Assembly (NCBI GenBank): GCA_914767715.1
Contig: OU612065.1
Coordinates: 29,080,001-29,144,000 of the forward strand
Length of the DNA stretch: 64,000 nt
Direction: 5' to 3'
DNA from: Membranipora membranacea
Lineage: Eukaryota > Bryozoa > Gymnolaemata > Cheilostomatida > Membraniporidae
The notes beneath the pieces were generated by a model. It was not told where the DNA came from, did not search any database, and saw only the letters and a program-made list of their open reading frames with translations. This document shows positions 22,790 to 32,829 of this stretch, piece after piece; the stretch's first letter is position 1, and each line of letters starts with the position of its first letter. The translations under genes and the position numbers were made by a program.

Positions 22790-22920
22790 TCTTCTAAAAA
22801 GCATGTAGTCATTTCATTGGCTGGCCCTTCACAAACGTTCCCATTATTCATTGGTTGTGGCATTGCACATGTTCTAGTTTGAGAGTTATTTGTCCCTGAC
22901 CGATCAGTTGTTTCCATGGT
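22790..22920 (-). CDS. Thrombospondin type 1-like exon
   Basis: A 131-nt minus-strand exon between acceptor GAGTCATTTCAG and consensus donor GA|GTAAGT. It encodes 43 residues including TRTCAMPQPMNNGNVCEGPA and a third Cys in NEMTTC. The spacing TRTC..P.P..G..C.G......C matches the second half of a TSP1 repeat, an extracellular adhesion or glycan-binding module. The WSxW half and first Cys pair would have to come from the preceding exon, which I could not find intact. The splice sites are the best in the array, so this copy may still be functional. It could be a single-exon relic. Confidence 0.5.
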
Positions 22921-23589
22921 CTGAAATGACTCAAAAATATTCACATTCACTTTGTCAGCTGTACACCCCTTCATTGTACGATATACAGAGAGCCATTAGT
23001 GATCGGTAGGAACTGTGATCAGAGATCCAGTGAAGCCACTCTGTCAGATTCTAAATCTACTAGTCTAATCCTATCTTGATAGCCGCTTGTGCGCTAAATT
23101 GATGTTCATTTAGGTTAAGAAAATATTTTTTATGAGCCCTCAATTGTGTGTTACACTGGAAATATTTTTTTTTTAGAGGTTTTTCCTTTCTTATATGTGT
23201 CGCCAATCCGCCATTGAATAAATTATGCAACTATTTTTTTTTGTTTCTGAATGGTAAAGACATGACAGCATGAAAGTTTCTCATCATGGTTTTTGTTTTC
23301 AAAGTTGTCAGTTCTTGCTTGTCTTCACCGAGAGACTCGGTGTGCCATCATGTGATCTCGGTGTATCAATAATACCTCATCTCTCGAATTCCTGATCTCG
23401 GGAATTCAGGATATTTTGAAAAATAACCAATCACAAAACTGCTTGTGACCCTTATGAATATTGACAGATTCATTTGGGTTTTTCAATCTCACAAAATGAA
23501 TTCAGTTTTCAAAAATTTATGAACAAAAAAAAGCGGATAGTAATTTATGTAAATCTATGGATAAAGTGAGGTTTTTAAAGACAAAACAG

Positions 23590-23715
23590 GATTAATACCC
23601 TGTTATTTCAGGCAATTTTATTCTTCAGAGCACGTCCGTCGGTGTAGATTATGTACCCTGGTCGGCTCTGATCTTCCTCCATGTGGTAAACATAAGCGAC
23701 ATTGTCAGACATGTT
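23590..23715 (-). pseudogene. Copy 2 of repeated Cys/Tyr-rich exon module
   Basis: The minus frame reads DNVAYVYHMEEDQSRPGYII then YTDGRALKN, aligning with copy 3 (28869-28975). The donor site is mutated (AAGAATAAAA), so splicing is doubtful. Its upstream side is replaced by the 36-bp minisatellite. Confidence 0.5.
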
Positions 23716-24061
23716 ATACCTGCAGAAGGTGATCCAGGTGTCGATGCAGTAGTACCTGCAGAAGGTGACCCAGGTGACGATGCAGTTGTATCTGCAGAAG
23801 GTGACCCAGGTGTCGATGCAGTAGTACCTTCAGAAGGTGACTCAGGTGTCGATGTAGTAGTACCTTCAGAAGGTGACCCAGGTGTCGATGCAGTAATACC
23901 TGCAGAAGGTGACTCAGGTGTCGATGCAGTAGTACCTTCAGAAGGTGAGCCAGGTGTCGTTGCAGTAGTATCTGCAGAAGGTGACCCAGGTGTTGATGCA
24001 GTAGTACCTGCAGAAGGTGACCCAGGTGTTGATGCAGTAGTACCTGCAGAAGGTGACTCAT
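23716..24061. repeat. 36-bp minisatellite, about 9.6 units, open in four frames
   Basis: The unit is about ACCTGCAGAAGGTGACCCAG plus GTGTCGATGCAGTAGT; 36 bp keeps the frame. The plus strand is open in one frame (unit VPAEGDPGVDAV, acidic), and the minus strand in all three (units SPSAGTTASTPG, HLLQVLLHRHLG, FCRYYCIDTWVT). The plus frame runs on from 23683 to 24150; the longest minus frame is 23649-24068. Units differ by scattered substitutions. It lies between modules of the array, immediately 5' (on the minus strand) of Cys/Tyr module copy 2. Which strand, if any, is translated cannot be decided. Confidence 0.9.
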
Positions 24062-24965
24062 GTGTCAATTGCCCAGATGAGGATGCAATACTAGCTATGG
24101 ATGAAGATTGCAGAGGACATGATCATGGCTCTGAAGGGGGGAGGGGATAACTACTGTTGAGGTTTTTTTAAGTGCTTGACATTTTACTACGTCATAGGCA
24201 GGATGGCCATGGCCGACCCTACAGTTTTTACAAAAATTAATAGTTAATAGGTAATAATTAATAATTTAATAGTTACACAATAATCAAGAAAACGAAAATT
24301 TGTTGCGTTTGCAAGCATCAAAATATATAGGCAGCAGCATGTGAACTGCTAAAAAATAACTTATTATTGTTTCTGAGGATTTTTAGTTTACTATGGACTT
24401 CATCCATGTTAAGATAAAATGTACAGGGTCACTTTGAGTATTTCCCCTGGATTTCCAAAGAACAAAATACATTCACTTTCCTATTATACATTAGACTGTC
24501 CAAACAAGTATTAATGATTAATTACCACTCTATTATCTACAAGAAAGGAGCACCACTCGGTAATAACTACATTTAGCTGTCGGTTTTACAGACAGAAGTT
24601 AAAGTGAGGATTTTGTCTTTTCATGTAACACAGTAACGCTTTAATTGCCTATGAGGCTATGATCAATCAAAGTTTTGGTGGTTCGTTGTGCGATGGTGTT
24701 AGACTTACCGGCAGCATATGGACAAGTTATCACCATTACCATAAGTAGACATGATCTTGTCAGATGAACTTCCATGATTGCAGGAGATGCAGTTGTCTAT
24801 AATACAGTAGTCAACAGCATTTTTGTCGAAATTTAACTTTATCTCAATTATTTGTAATAATAATAATATATAATATTATATAATAATAATAATATCAATA
24901 CAACTTTACTGCCGTGTGTTCAGTTCTAATATTATTACTATTACAGTTATTACTATTTACTATTA

Positions 24966-25990
24966 TTAGTCATACAACAAAGTTGTATTACTTTTGTTTT
25001 GGTTGAGTTTATTATTTTTTGCAACAAATTTAAAGCTTTCATCGGACTTCTATAAGTCAAGAACTACCAGACGGAATTTCTTCAAAATTGGACATAGTAT
25101 TCATACATATGTGTTCATTGGAAATTTTGAAAAAATATTTTTATATAATGATAACTATTGGCAGCAGGCAGCATATAGCTGTCGGATCGAGAAATATCAT
25201 GACAGTTCACTGCTGGCAGAGTTCACATGAGATTACTTTATAATACTGAATGCAGTTTTTCGGCAGTTTGATGATTTTATTACTGAACTACACCCTGGGG
25301 CAAATGCCCCAGGCAACTGATAAATTGCAACGTCAAGTTGTAACTGTCACACGTAACTCCCGATCGTAACTCACAATTGTAACTGATTCTTCAGAGCAAA
25401 AAACCACTGTTCTTTATACTGACCTGTATAAATAGGTCGTAAAAAAAGAAACGGGTGGGATGATACGTCATTATTTTTATGGCCGACCTCCGCATTTAGA
25501 TGGTAATTAAACGCATTTAGATGGTAATTAAACGTGCAAAAAATGGAAGTAAATGCGGAAGAGTATAACAATTAATCAGATTAGGACCATGGCAACCATG
25601 ACAGTGCAATATACAACGCCTAACTTCATGTAGAGTCATGCACCTAGGCGTGTCACATACAGTGTATGTGACATAGCAACAGCACATTACGTAGATAAAA
25701 AGTTTTATTGCTTGATCAATGGCTTCATTTATGTGATGTCATCAATTTTAGTTTAGTTTAGTTTTAGTTTAAAAACTATCAAGTAAGGAAGCCAGTATTG
25801 ATGATGATGCAATTGCCTGAAATTGGAACTAAAATGAATTGGTCAGTCGTACAACGTTTCCTTAGGATATTTTTTGTTGGCTGTCCTTTGGTTCAGCTTT
25901 AATGATAGATTATGTCGTATGACTTTATATTCGCTTGTGAATATAGCTACGCCATTTCTAGTTACTATTTGCTATGCTGAACGATGTCTA
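24966..25990. mobile_element. About 1-kb repeat element, copy A
   Basis: The left end carries ATACAACAAAGTTGTAT (a palindrome) and CTTCTATAAGTCAAGAACTA. The right end carries TTATATTCGCTTGTGAATAT and CGCCATTTCTAGTTA. The same ends in the same order and orientation flank 50768-51805. There is no protein. The interior differs between copies, so this is a non-autonomous element or a transposon-satellite composite. Confidence 0.5.
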
Positions 25991-26060
25991 GTGTCAAAGT
26001 GAACAAAGTCACTTTGTCTAGTGAACAAAATGTCTAGTGAACAAAGTCAGATATGACTTT
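25294..26060. repeat. Set of small hairpins and short duplications
   Basis: CCTGGGGC/GCCCCAGG pairs across AAAT near 25296-25315. A 22-bp direct duplication (CGCATTTAGATGGTAATTAAA) lies at about 25492-25535. TGTCACATAC/GTATGTGACA pairs across AGT near 25650-25675. CAAAGTGA/TCACTTTG and CAAAGTCA/TGACTTTG stems lie near 25996-26062. All were seen directly; their role is unknown. Confidence 0.7.
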
Positions 26061-26187
26061 GTGACTCATCAAACTGCGGAAAGTGAGTTAACAAATGAAG
26101 AGCTATTTATTGCTAACCGAATAGCAAACTGTTTCCATTGTCTGAAATGACTAAAACAGTAATCACATTCACTTGGTCTGCTGTATC

Positions 26188-26199
26188 CCCCCCCCCCCC
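26188..26199. repeat. Poly(C) tract
   Basis: A homopolymer of about 11 C. Similar tracts occur near 36637, 37269 and 50388. Confidence 0.9.
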
Positions 26200-26556
26200 C
26201 TCATGTCTCTGTACGGTAGATATACGGAGAGCCTAGTGATCAGTAGGGTCTGAGATCAGAGATCCAGTGATGCCACTCTGTCAGATTCTAAATCTACTAG
26301 TCTTATCCTATCTCGATAGCCGCTTGCGAGCAGCTACATGGATGTTTATTTAGATTGTGTGTAACACTGGAAGGTTAATTCTTTTTTAGTTTTAAAGTTG
26401 TTTCCTTACTTTCATGTGTCGCCATTGAAATAATACAATACAATAATATATTATGCAATTATATATATATGATCATAGAATCGTATGGATTAACAACATA
26501 ACAGCATAACAACGATACAATGACTCATTATTAGAGTAAGGATAATGTGTAAACAG

Positions 26557-27104
26557 TTACAATTGATTTAACCCAAGGAGATCTAAATCATCCCCGTTGG
26601 GATCAGCACTGGCTAGCACCTCTACCTCCTCATCAGATGGCTCCTCCAACGGCTCGTTAGAGGGGCTGGTTGCGGTTTCAAGCTGTTGGGGGTGTGTTTT
26701 ACAGCAGCATTTCACGTTTAGTGTTATATTTATGTTGTTAGCAGCCCCCTTGGTCGCCGACAGCCAACATGTTGATGAGGCACGGCAGCCCTTAGTAGTT
26801 TTACCGACCGGGTAATCTTCTCGGCGGACTGCGCCCTGACTGGTGACCGATCTCATGATACATCTCTGGAGACACTCAGTTCACCCCTCGAATGAACCAC
26901 CTCTCGGCTGTCGCGATTACCATAGTTAATATGAGTGTCATTGCCGCGGCGGCCCCTTCTTTGGTAGCCGGACTTCGGCGCTCTCTTATGGTTATCATAA
27001 GTATTGGTGTTTCCTGTAGCAGCATGCCCATGGTCCAGATGGTACTTCAGCTCAGTAGAGTCTTGAGCCTTGAAGTTGCGAAGTCCACATGGTAACATTT
27101 TCAA
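26557..27104 (-). pseudogene. Frameshifted basic-then-acidic ORF, unrecognised
   Basis: The minus frame 27104-26853 is basic (HKRAPKSGYQRRGRRGNDTH, HINYGNRDSREVV) and ends at a stop. A shift by one base continues into 26856-26557, which ends with the acidic tail EEPSDEEVEVLASADPNGDD and LDLLGLNQL. It may be the C-terminal part of the transposase-like gene whose exons lie at 27527-28203. The plus strand is also open (26597-26815, 26892-27095). Confidence 0.3.
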
Positions 27105-27526
27105 TTACCATACAATTTATAAGTTTCTTGATTTTTTTTATTCTCAATTCATTGGATTTCTGACTATTTTCAGATTTTGGTTTTGAATGGTAGAGACACA
27201 ACAACATGATAATTTCTCATTGTGGTTTTTGTTTTCAAGGTTGTCAGGACTTGCTTGTCTTCACTGAGAGACTGTGATCTCGGTATATCAATAATATCAA
27301 AATACCCCATCTCTCATATCCATGTTCTTGGGAATTTCAGGCTATTCTGAAGGATAACCAATCACAAAACTTCTAATGGCCATTATGAAAATGGACTGCT
27401 TCATTTGGTTTTCTGTACACTCAAAGAATGAATTTAGTTTTAAAAGTTATATAAATGAAAAAGGGTATGATTTAAACAAATGAATTTAATAAAAATTGTA
27501 TTTATTTATCTAAATCTTTGGCGTAC

Positions 27527-28203
27527 CTTTCTGGTTGAGTTTTTCTGTAACTCTGCCTATGACGTCATTGAACTCGGCAGAGACAGCAGGCAGCAGAACA
27601 TTTTTCTGATAATCGTGATACGTCGATGAGCTCAGGAATTGAATGTTCTCATCCACCATAAATTTTGCGATTCCTGAAAGTTTATATGACTGGCCGCTGC
27701 AAAATGAAGAGTAACGCGTACCTACTGGACTGGCTTCTTATGATCACATTGGAATTTTAGGAATTAGAAGTTGTCTTTTCTTAGATTGCTATTACTAAGA
27801 CTAGTAGAGTTTGAATTTCACAGTTACATACCAAAGCAAATTTTAATGGATTATGTTAAATTAACTGATGTGAGAAATATGTCATTACACCTGTCGCATT
27901 AAACCTGGTTGGAAGTTATTGGTATCTGCTGGAATTTTAAAAGTCAAGTGTGCACATTCCGCTCTTCTCCGGCATGTGAATTCAAACATATGAAAATTAA
28001 CCTTACCCTTTGCATAAATATTTTTAATAATAACCAAAATCGATCTTAATCAAGACTTATCAAGTTAAATAGCTCAGCTATTGCAGTCTGGTACATGACG
28101 TGTTTTCTGCTTGGTTCTTTCTCCTGGATGGAGCTCTCAAATATATCTGTCTCCTCTTCAGTGTAACCTGAAGGTGTGAAGCTGCTGTCTTCTGGATCTA
28201 ACA
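27527..28203 (-). pseudogene. Two spliced exons resembling a Kolobok-type transposase
   Basis: Exons 28203-28057 and 27673-27527 are each 147 nt and phase-compatible (both phase 1 in and out), separated by a 383-bp intron with GT-AG ends. They encode SGYTEEETDIFESSIQEKEP, then KHVMYQTAIAELFNLIRIAK, then FMVDENIQFLSSSTYHDYQK and NVLLPAVSAEFNDVIGRVTE. The phrase FMxxxNIxFLSxSTYxxYQKxxLLPAV recalls the stretch before the catalytic GDG of Kolobok/THAP-associated transposases, from memory of that family. The GDG region and DDE residues were not found, so it is truncated. A host gene derived from such a transposase remains possible. Confidence 0.4.
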
Positions 28204-28597
28204 CTGGTTAACATCACAATAGCAGAAAGTTTATGCAAGTTTTGTTTGTGTTCAGACTACTAATGACACCTGGTTATTGAACTCTAGCATCCTATCCCAC
28301 GTCTCCGTACGATAGATGTATAGATGGTCTGAAGTGATCAATAGGGACTTCGACATCAGATATCTAGTGAAGTCACTCTGTCAGATTCTAAATCTACTTG
28401 TCTTATCCAATCTTGGTACCAATGTGTGAGCTACATTGATGTTCATTTAGTTTAAAAAAAGTTAATTAATATGAGCCCTCAAAAATGGCACAATTGTGTG
28501 TTACACTGGAAAATTATTATTTCTTTTTGTTTATTTAAGTTGTTGATAGCCTGATACAACATTATAATTTTTTTTTTGGTTTTGAATGGTTGAGACA

Positions 28598-28810
28598 TTA
28601 ACAACATGATAGTTTCCTGTTGTGGTTTTGGTTTTCAAAGTTGTCAGGACTTGCTTGTCCTCTCCGAGAGACTCGGTGTGCCATCATTAGATCTGTGTAT
28701 ATCCATAATACCCCATCTCTCAAATCCCCAAGCTCTGGAAATCCAGGGTATTCTAAAATATAACCAATCAAAAAACTGCTAATGACCATTATCGACATTG
28801 AGTGATTCAT
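28598..28810 (-). pseudogene. Repeated exon-like module with possible C-type-lectin-like signature
   Basis: The minus frame contains MMAHRVSRRGQASPDNFENQ followed by NHNRKLSCC. Related copies with stops lie at about 23240-23400 and 27180-27310. GQASPDNF....N..LSC weakly recalls the GxPxN...C part of C-type lectin domains. This is a loose pattern match only. Confidence 0.25.
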
Positions 28811-28868
28811 TTGGTTTTCTGTACTCTCACAGAATTCTAAACAGTTTTAGGTTTGTTCGAACTTTTAC

Positions 28869-28975
28869 TAATCTTCAGAGCGTGTCCGTCGGTGTAGACT
28901 ATGTATCCAGGTCGGCTCTGATCATCCTCCATGCGGTAAATCATAAATGACATATGGTCACACATGTCGATGTAG
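28869..28975 (-). CDS. Copy 3 (best preserved) of the Cys/Tyr-rich exon module
   Basis: The open segment lies between acceptor-like ACAACGTCAG and donor AAGATTA|GTAAAA on the minus strand. It encodes YIDMCDHMSFMIYRMEDDQS, RPGYIVYTDGHALKI. Three copies in the window (also 21.1 and 23.6 kb) conserve MEEDQSRPGYIIYTDG better than the surrounding sequence, suggesting past selection on protein. The family is unrecognised. Confidence 0.4.
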
Positions 28976-29537
28976 CTGACGTTGTTTATATCTGCTGCAT
29001 CCAGGGCATTGCTCTCCATCGCAAGTGATGTAGTTGTCGATAATAGAGTTTGCAGGAGTTGTCTAGAACTGTAACTTTATATCAATGATTTCTCTAAATG
29101 TAAATATGCACAGTCATACCAACACAGCTGACAGGTGTTCAGTTCTAATATAATATTAATAGATTCAAAAGTTGAAAAATATATAATAGATAGAAGTACA
29201 TTTTAAGGATAGATTGAAGAATAAAATTTTCAAGTTTCACAAGACATTCTTTGGCTATCTCGTGACGCTAATAATAAAGTAACGAAAAAATGTTGTGTTG
29301 TAAGTTAATTTATTTCTCTTGTGGCAATGGAGAGGATTGACAAATTTGAGTTATATCTAACAAAATAATCTAATCTATTTCTTCAATAATATAGTTTGAG
29401 ATGTATACTAATTGTCAATCACACTCATAAGATCAACTTTACAACCCTTTACTGTGTGGTATACAGATAATAGTCAGTAATTAGTGATCAGTAGAGACAC
29501 CTAGAGCAGAGATCTAAAGTTATCACCCTACCTATCT

Positions 29538-30300
29538 TTAACTACTCTGAATGAAGTTGAAGAGCACAGTCCTCAAGCTCACAGAGAGCTTTATTTGGGT
29601 CTCGGATTTAACTGCATCACCTATGGCAAGCTCTACCATGTGACACATACAATGCAACAATATAATGTTTGGGTACTTCTCTTTCAGCTTGGTAAGCACA
29701 CCTGAATACTTTCCAAGCATCACAGAAGCACCACCTGATCATGCCCCACTAGATTTGTGGCTAAGTATTCAGCTGAGAAACAATGCTCAGCTAAAAGCTT
29801 CTGAGTATATTCGGTGATCTCCTCAGACTTCAGGGATGGCAGTTCAACTTAACCCAATGGGAATCCAAACACTCACTCTCATCAGAGTTTTTCTGAAGAG
29901 ACGCTGATCTTGGATACACTAGCAGACAGGACTTCCTACTGACCGTGGTTGATTCATCCAGCATAATGCTTACACGCGACAGTTATTAACTATTAAATCA
30001 CAAAGTCGCAAAGAATTTTTAACACGTCTTCTGCTATGCTATCTATCATAGCAGTTCCAGCATATCTGGAATGCAAACAAGTGCATATATCTAAGCCATC
30101 GGCTTGTTGCAACCCACAGTACTCTTGATAAAAAACATAATATGGTCTATTGTTTTTAGCCGCAGCATATGCAGACTGAATCAGTCTCTCAGTGGTCTCG
30201 AATTGCCCCTTATGGTGCTCCCTGAAACCCTCTTTCAACTGTTCTTTCTTAGCCTCTTTCAGAACCTCATCAGCCTTAATCTGTGTTGCAGATTCTTTGT
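29538..30300 (-). pseudogene. hAT-family transposase remnant (ZNF862-like type)
   Basis: The minus frame 30238-29993 reads FETTERLIQSAYAAAKNNRP, then LHSRYAGTAMIDSIAEDVLK. A broken frame then gives SIMLDESTTVSRKSCLLVY (29985-29920) and 29723-29538 gives GKYSGVLTKLKEKYPNIILL, HCMCHMVELAIGDA. This order (AKNNRP, LHSRY, DEST, GKxSGV, HCxxHxxELA) is that of hAT transposases related to vertebrate ZNF862/KRBA2-type genes. There are several stops and frameshifts, and the C-terminal dimerisation domain is missing. Confidence 0.75.
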
Positions 30301-30689
30301 GTCGTAAATCTTACGATGAATAGATGCCTTCTGCTTTGATATATCATCACCACTACCAGAAATATCACTTAGCACCAATTGGCTAAGGATGTAGACCCCC
30401 TGAAAACGCTGAGGCTTGAGCGTTGGGCCTACTCCAACACCCAAAACTCTTTCCCCAATGGCGTTGGGGCTCTCCAACACCACTGGTCATTAGATTTCAG
30501 TAGGGACTTTGGCATCAGATATCCAGCAAAGCCACTCTGTCAGCTTCTAAATCTACTAGTCTTGTCCAATCTTGATAGCCATGTGTGAGCTGCATTGATT
30601 TTGATCGTGATTTAGACTACCACTGTGAAAATTTTATTAGTATGAGCCCTCATTGGGTGTAACACTGGAAAGTTGGTTTTTTTTTCAGT

Positions 30690-31480
30690 TTTATTTATCC
30701 TTATTTCCATCAATTGTGTCGTCATGGAATTAATATAATATAATACAATCAATCAATAATATATCATGCAATTGTTATATTTTTCAACTCGTTTATTACC
30801 ATGTTACAATTATATTGACACAATAAATTCACATAAGTTGAAATTTTGAACTAAATTTTCAAAATAAAAATTATTCTAGTGCATAACCATCTACTTTTAT
30901 TTTCAACCTGTTTTAGAATTTCTCAGAAAAAGTAATGAATAAAGATGTGTTATAAGATAATTATTTCTCGTGTGACAACGGAGACGATTGAAAAACTATG
31001 AGATATTTCTAACAAAATTATAGCCTCATGTGAGCTACACTGAGTTAATTTAGACTACCAGTAACAGCAGCTATAGTTTGGAGCTGTATTTATTGAGAGA
31101 GAGTCTACTGATTGGTGTCAGATTGTATTGATTCTTTTATTACCAAATATTATCTTAGAACTGCAACAGTTACAAATAAAACATTCTATGGTGAAACATG
31201 TGATAGATTCAGTTATATGATTTACATCAAACAAAAGAGGTTGTGTTAATATTTTATCATGTGCATTCAGAGGTGCATAGTCGATGCAAAACGCCTCTGA
31301 TCTTGAGAGTGTTCTTTGTTTGTTCGGAGAAGTGTCATATGGAAATCTTAAAAACGAGAAATGATATAAAAATGTTAGGCAGGCTGAATAAGCATCTATT
31401 AAGCGCAATTTAATCTTGATTTGCCTAGAATTAGATTTGGAGTTGCCTGTGGGTGCAAAAAGAGTTGATAACTCCTAGAT
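30690..31480. other. AT-rich spacer within the array, no gene seen
   Basis: It holds an array module fragment (AGCTACACTGAG...AGACTACCAG) near 31030. The 96-codon minus frame 31118-31408 has no recognisable domain. Confidence 0.3.
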
Positions 31481-31560
31481 GTTCAACAATGTGCGACAGC
31501 TACGGCCAACCAAGTCAGCGTAGATAGCAGCAGATATATCGGTGCCGAGACTGCACATAC

Positions 31561-31660
31561 CTTGAAAGTTATTGAGCTCCTCTCTTAGGATGTCATTCAT
31601 TTTATGTGAAGCTTCCAGTTCTGCTGTCACCCGCTTTTTCCCGCACTCGTCGATTCGATT
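31561..31660 (-). CDS. Candidate coiled-coil exon, unrecognised
   Basis: A 100-nt exon between acceptor GTACTAAACAG and donor CAAG|GTATGT on the minus strand. It encodes NRIDECGKKRVTAELEASHK, MNDILREELNNFQ. A Cys-rich frame upstream at 31812-32030 (HVCSKCRSPSHGKFKCG) looks like a zinc knuckle and could be the preceding exon. The combination is usual in transposon ORFs. Family unknown. Confidence 0.35.
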
Positions 31661-31811
31661 CTGTTTAGTACAGACTATTTATGCACAGAAACAGCAGTAT
31701 TATTGAACTTAATTGGCAAACACAAAACATAAATAACAGTCAAAAACAGAGAGAAAGGAAAATATATTGACCACTGCACAGTACAATCAGCTCTGGTAGC
31801 CATGACTAGGT

Positions 31812-32030
31812 TTACAGCCCAGCACTCTTTCCACATTTAAACTTTCCATGGCTGGGGCTCCTACATTTTGAGCAGACATGTGTAAATCTACAAACATGTC
31901 TAAATCTTTGCCTGCGTTGAAGTAATAACTGCATTGGATGGTTGGTATGATGGTGTCCAAAATTGACCCTGGCTTGCACTCCTTGGCCCTTTGAATCTAT
32001 GTAAGTTTTCTTTGACACAAACACTGCCAT
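31812..32030 (-). pseudogene. Zinc-knuckle-like ORF fragment
   Basis: The minus frame ends with CRFTHVCSKCRSPSHGKFKC followed by GKSAGL and a stop. CxxC....H....C suggests a CCHC knuckle, common in retroelement gag or transposase N-termini. Confidence 0.3.
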
Positions 32031-32829
32031 ATAACAGCACCATGTACCCTTTGATTATCAGCCCTCAAAGTCGGAATCTTTTATCATATAAGCTCAATCA
32101 AAATTTTGAGAAAATGTTGCTTTACCGTCCTGAGGTGTTTAAGCATTGATGGGTATTCATTTGGGTAAGCTTTACCCCTGACTGTCATTTATATCAGAAA
32201 ACAATAAAAAAAACGTTTGAATGAATAAATATCGGCCTTTTTTTTCAAACTGCCAAAAGTGCTCTAACAAACTAAGAGTTGTTTTTTACCTACCTAGCGC
32301 TCTGATAAACAAAGGGTTTATTTATTAGTTACTTAGTGCTCTAACAAACTCAGAGTTATTTATCACTAACCAAATTTCTGTCATATGTAATGACTAATAT
32401 AATAATCACATTCACTTGGTCAGCTGTACACCCTTCATTGTATGGTATACAGAGGGCAATTAGTGACCGGTGGTTGCGACCGAGAGCAGAGATCCAGTGA
32501 TATCACTCTGTACGATAGATATACAGAGTATCGTTAGTGATCAGTAGGGACTGTGATCAGATATTCAGTGTATCCACTCTGTCAGATTCTAAATCTACTT
32601 GTCTAATCCTATCTTGATAGCCGCTTGTGAGCTACATTGATGTTCATTCAGATTGTAAAATCACCCTCATATGATAAACTGTACACCCCTTAACTGTTAG
32701 TGACCAGTAAGGGCGCAGAGAGCAAGGATCCAAAGGTATCACCCTGCTGTAAAATTCATAATCTTGATAGCCTCATGTGAGCTACCTGTAACCGCAACTA
32801 TAGTTTGGAGCTGTGTTAGTTTAGGAGGT

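Larger units (their letters stand above)
18950..32800. repeat. 14-kb block of diverged copies of a compound, modular repeat
   Basis: The phrase CACTCTGTCAGATTCTAAAT, usually preceded by GATCCAGTGA and followed by CTAC(T/G)(A/T)G, recurs at about 19120, 19320, 20850, 23040, 26275, 28375, 30535 and 32580. More diverged forms (GATCCAAGGTTACCACCCTG) are at about 22035, 29515 and 32730, with a further copy near 32500. Other modules recur in the same relative order on the minus strand: a Cys/Tyr module (21.1, 23.6, 28.9 kb), a GTTTTCAAAGTTGTCAG module (23.3, 27.2, 28.6 kb), a TTTCCATTGTCTGAAA module (19.0, 19.2, 22.4, 22.9, 26.1 kb) and a TTCTAATATAATACTTATAG module (21.7, 22.5, 29.15 kb). This looks like a tandemly duplicated, decayed multi-exon locus or a complex satellite. 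Confidence 0.8.

Noticed and set aside
23683-24150. 155-codon plus frame as a secure protein-coding gene
   Set aside because: It is almost entirely the 36-bp minisatellite, and the minus strand is equally open in three frames, so coding on this strand cannot be supported.
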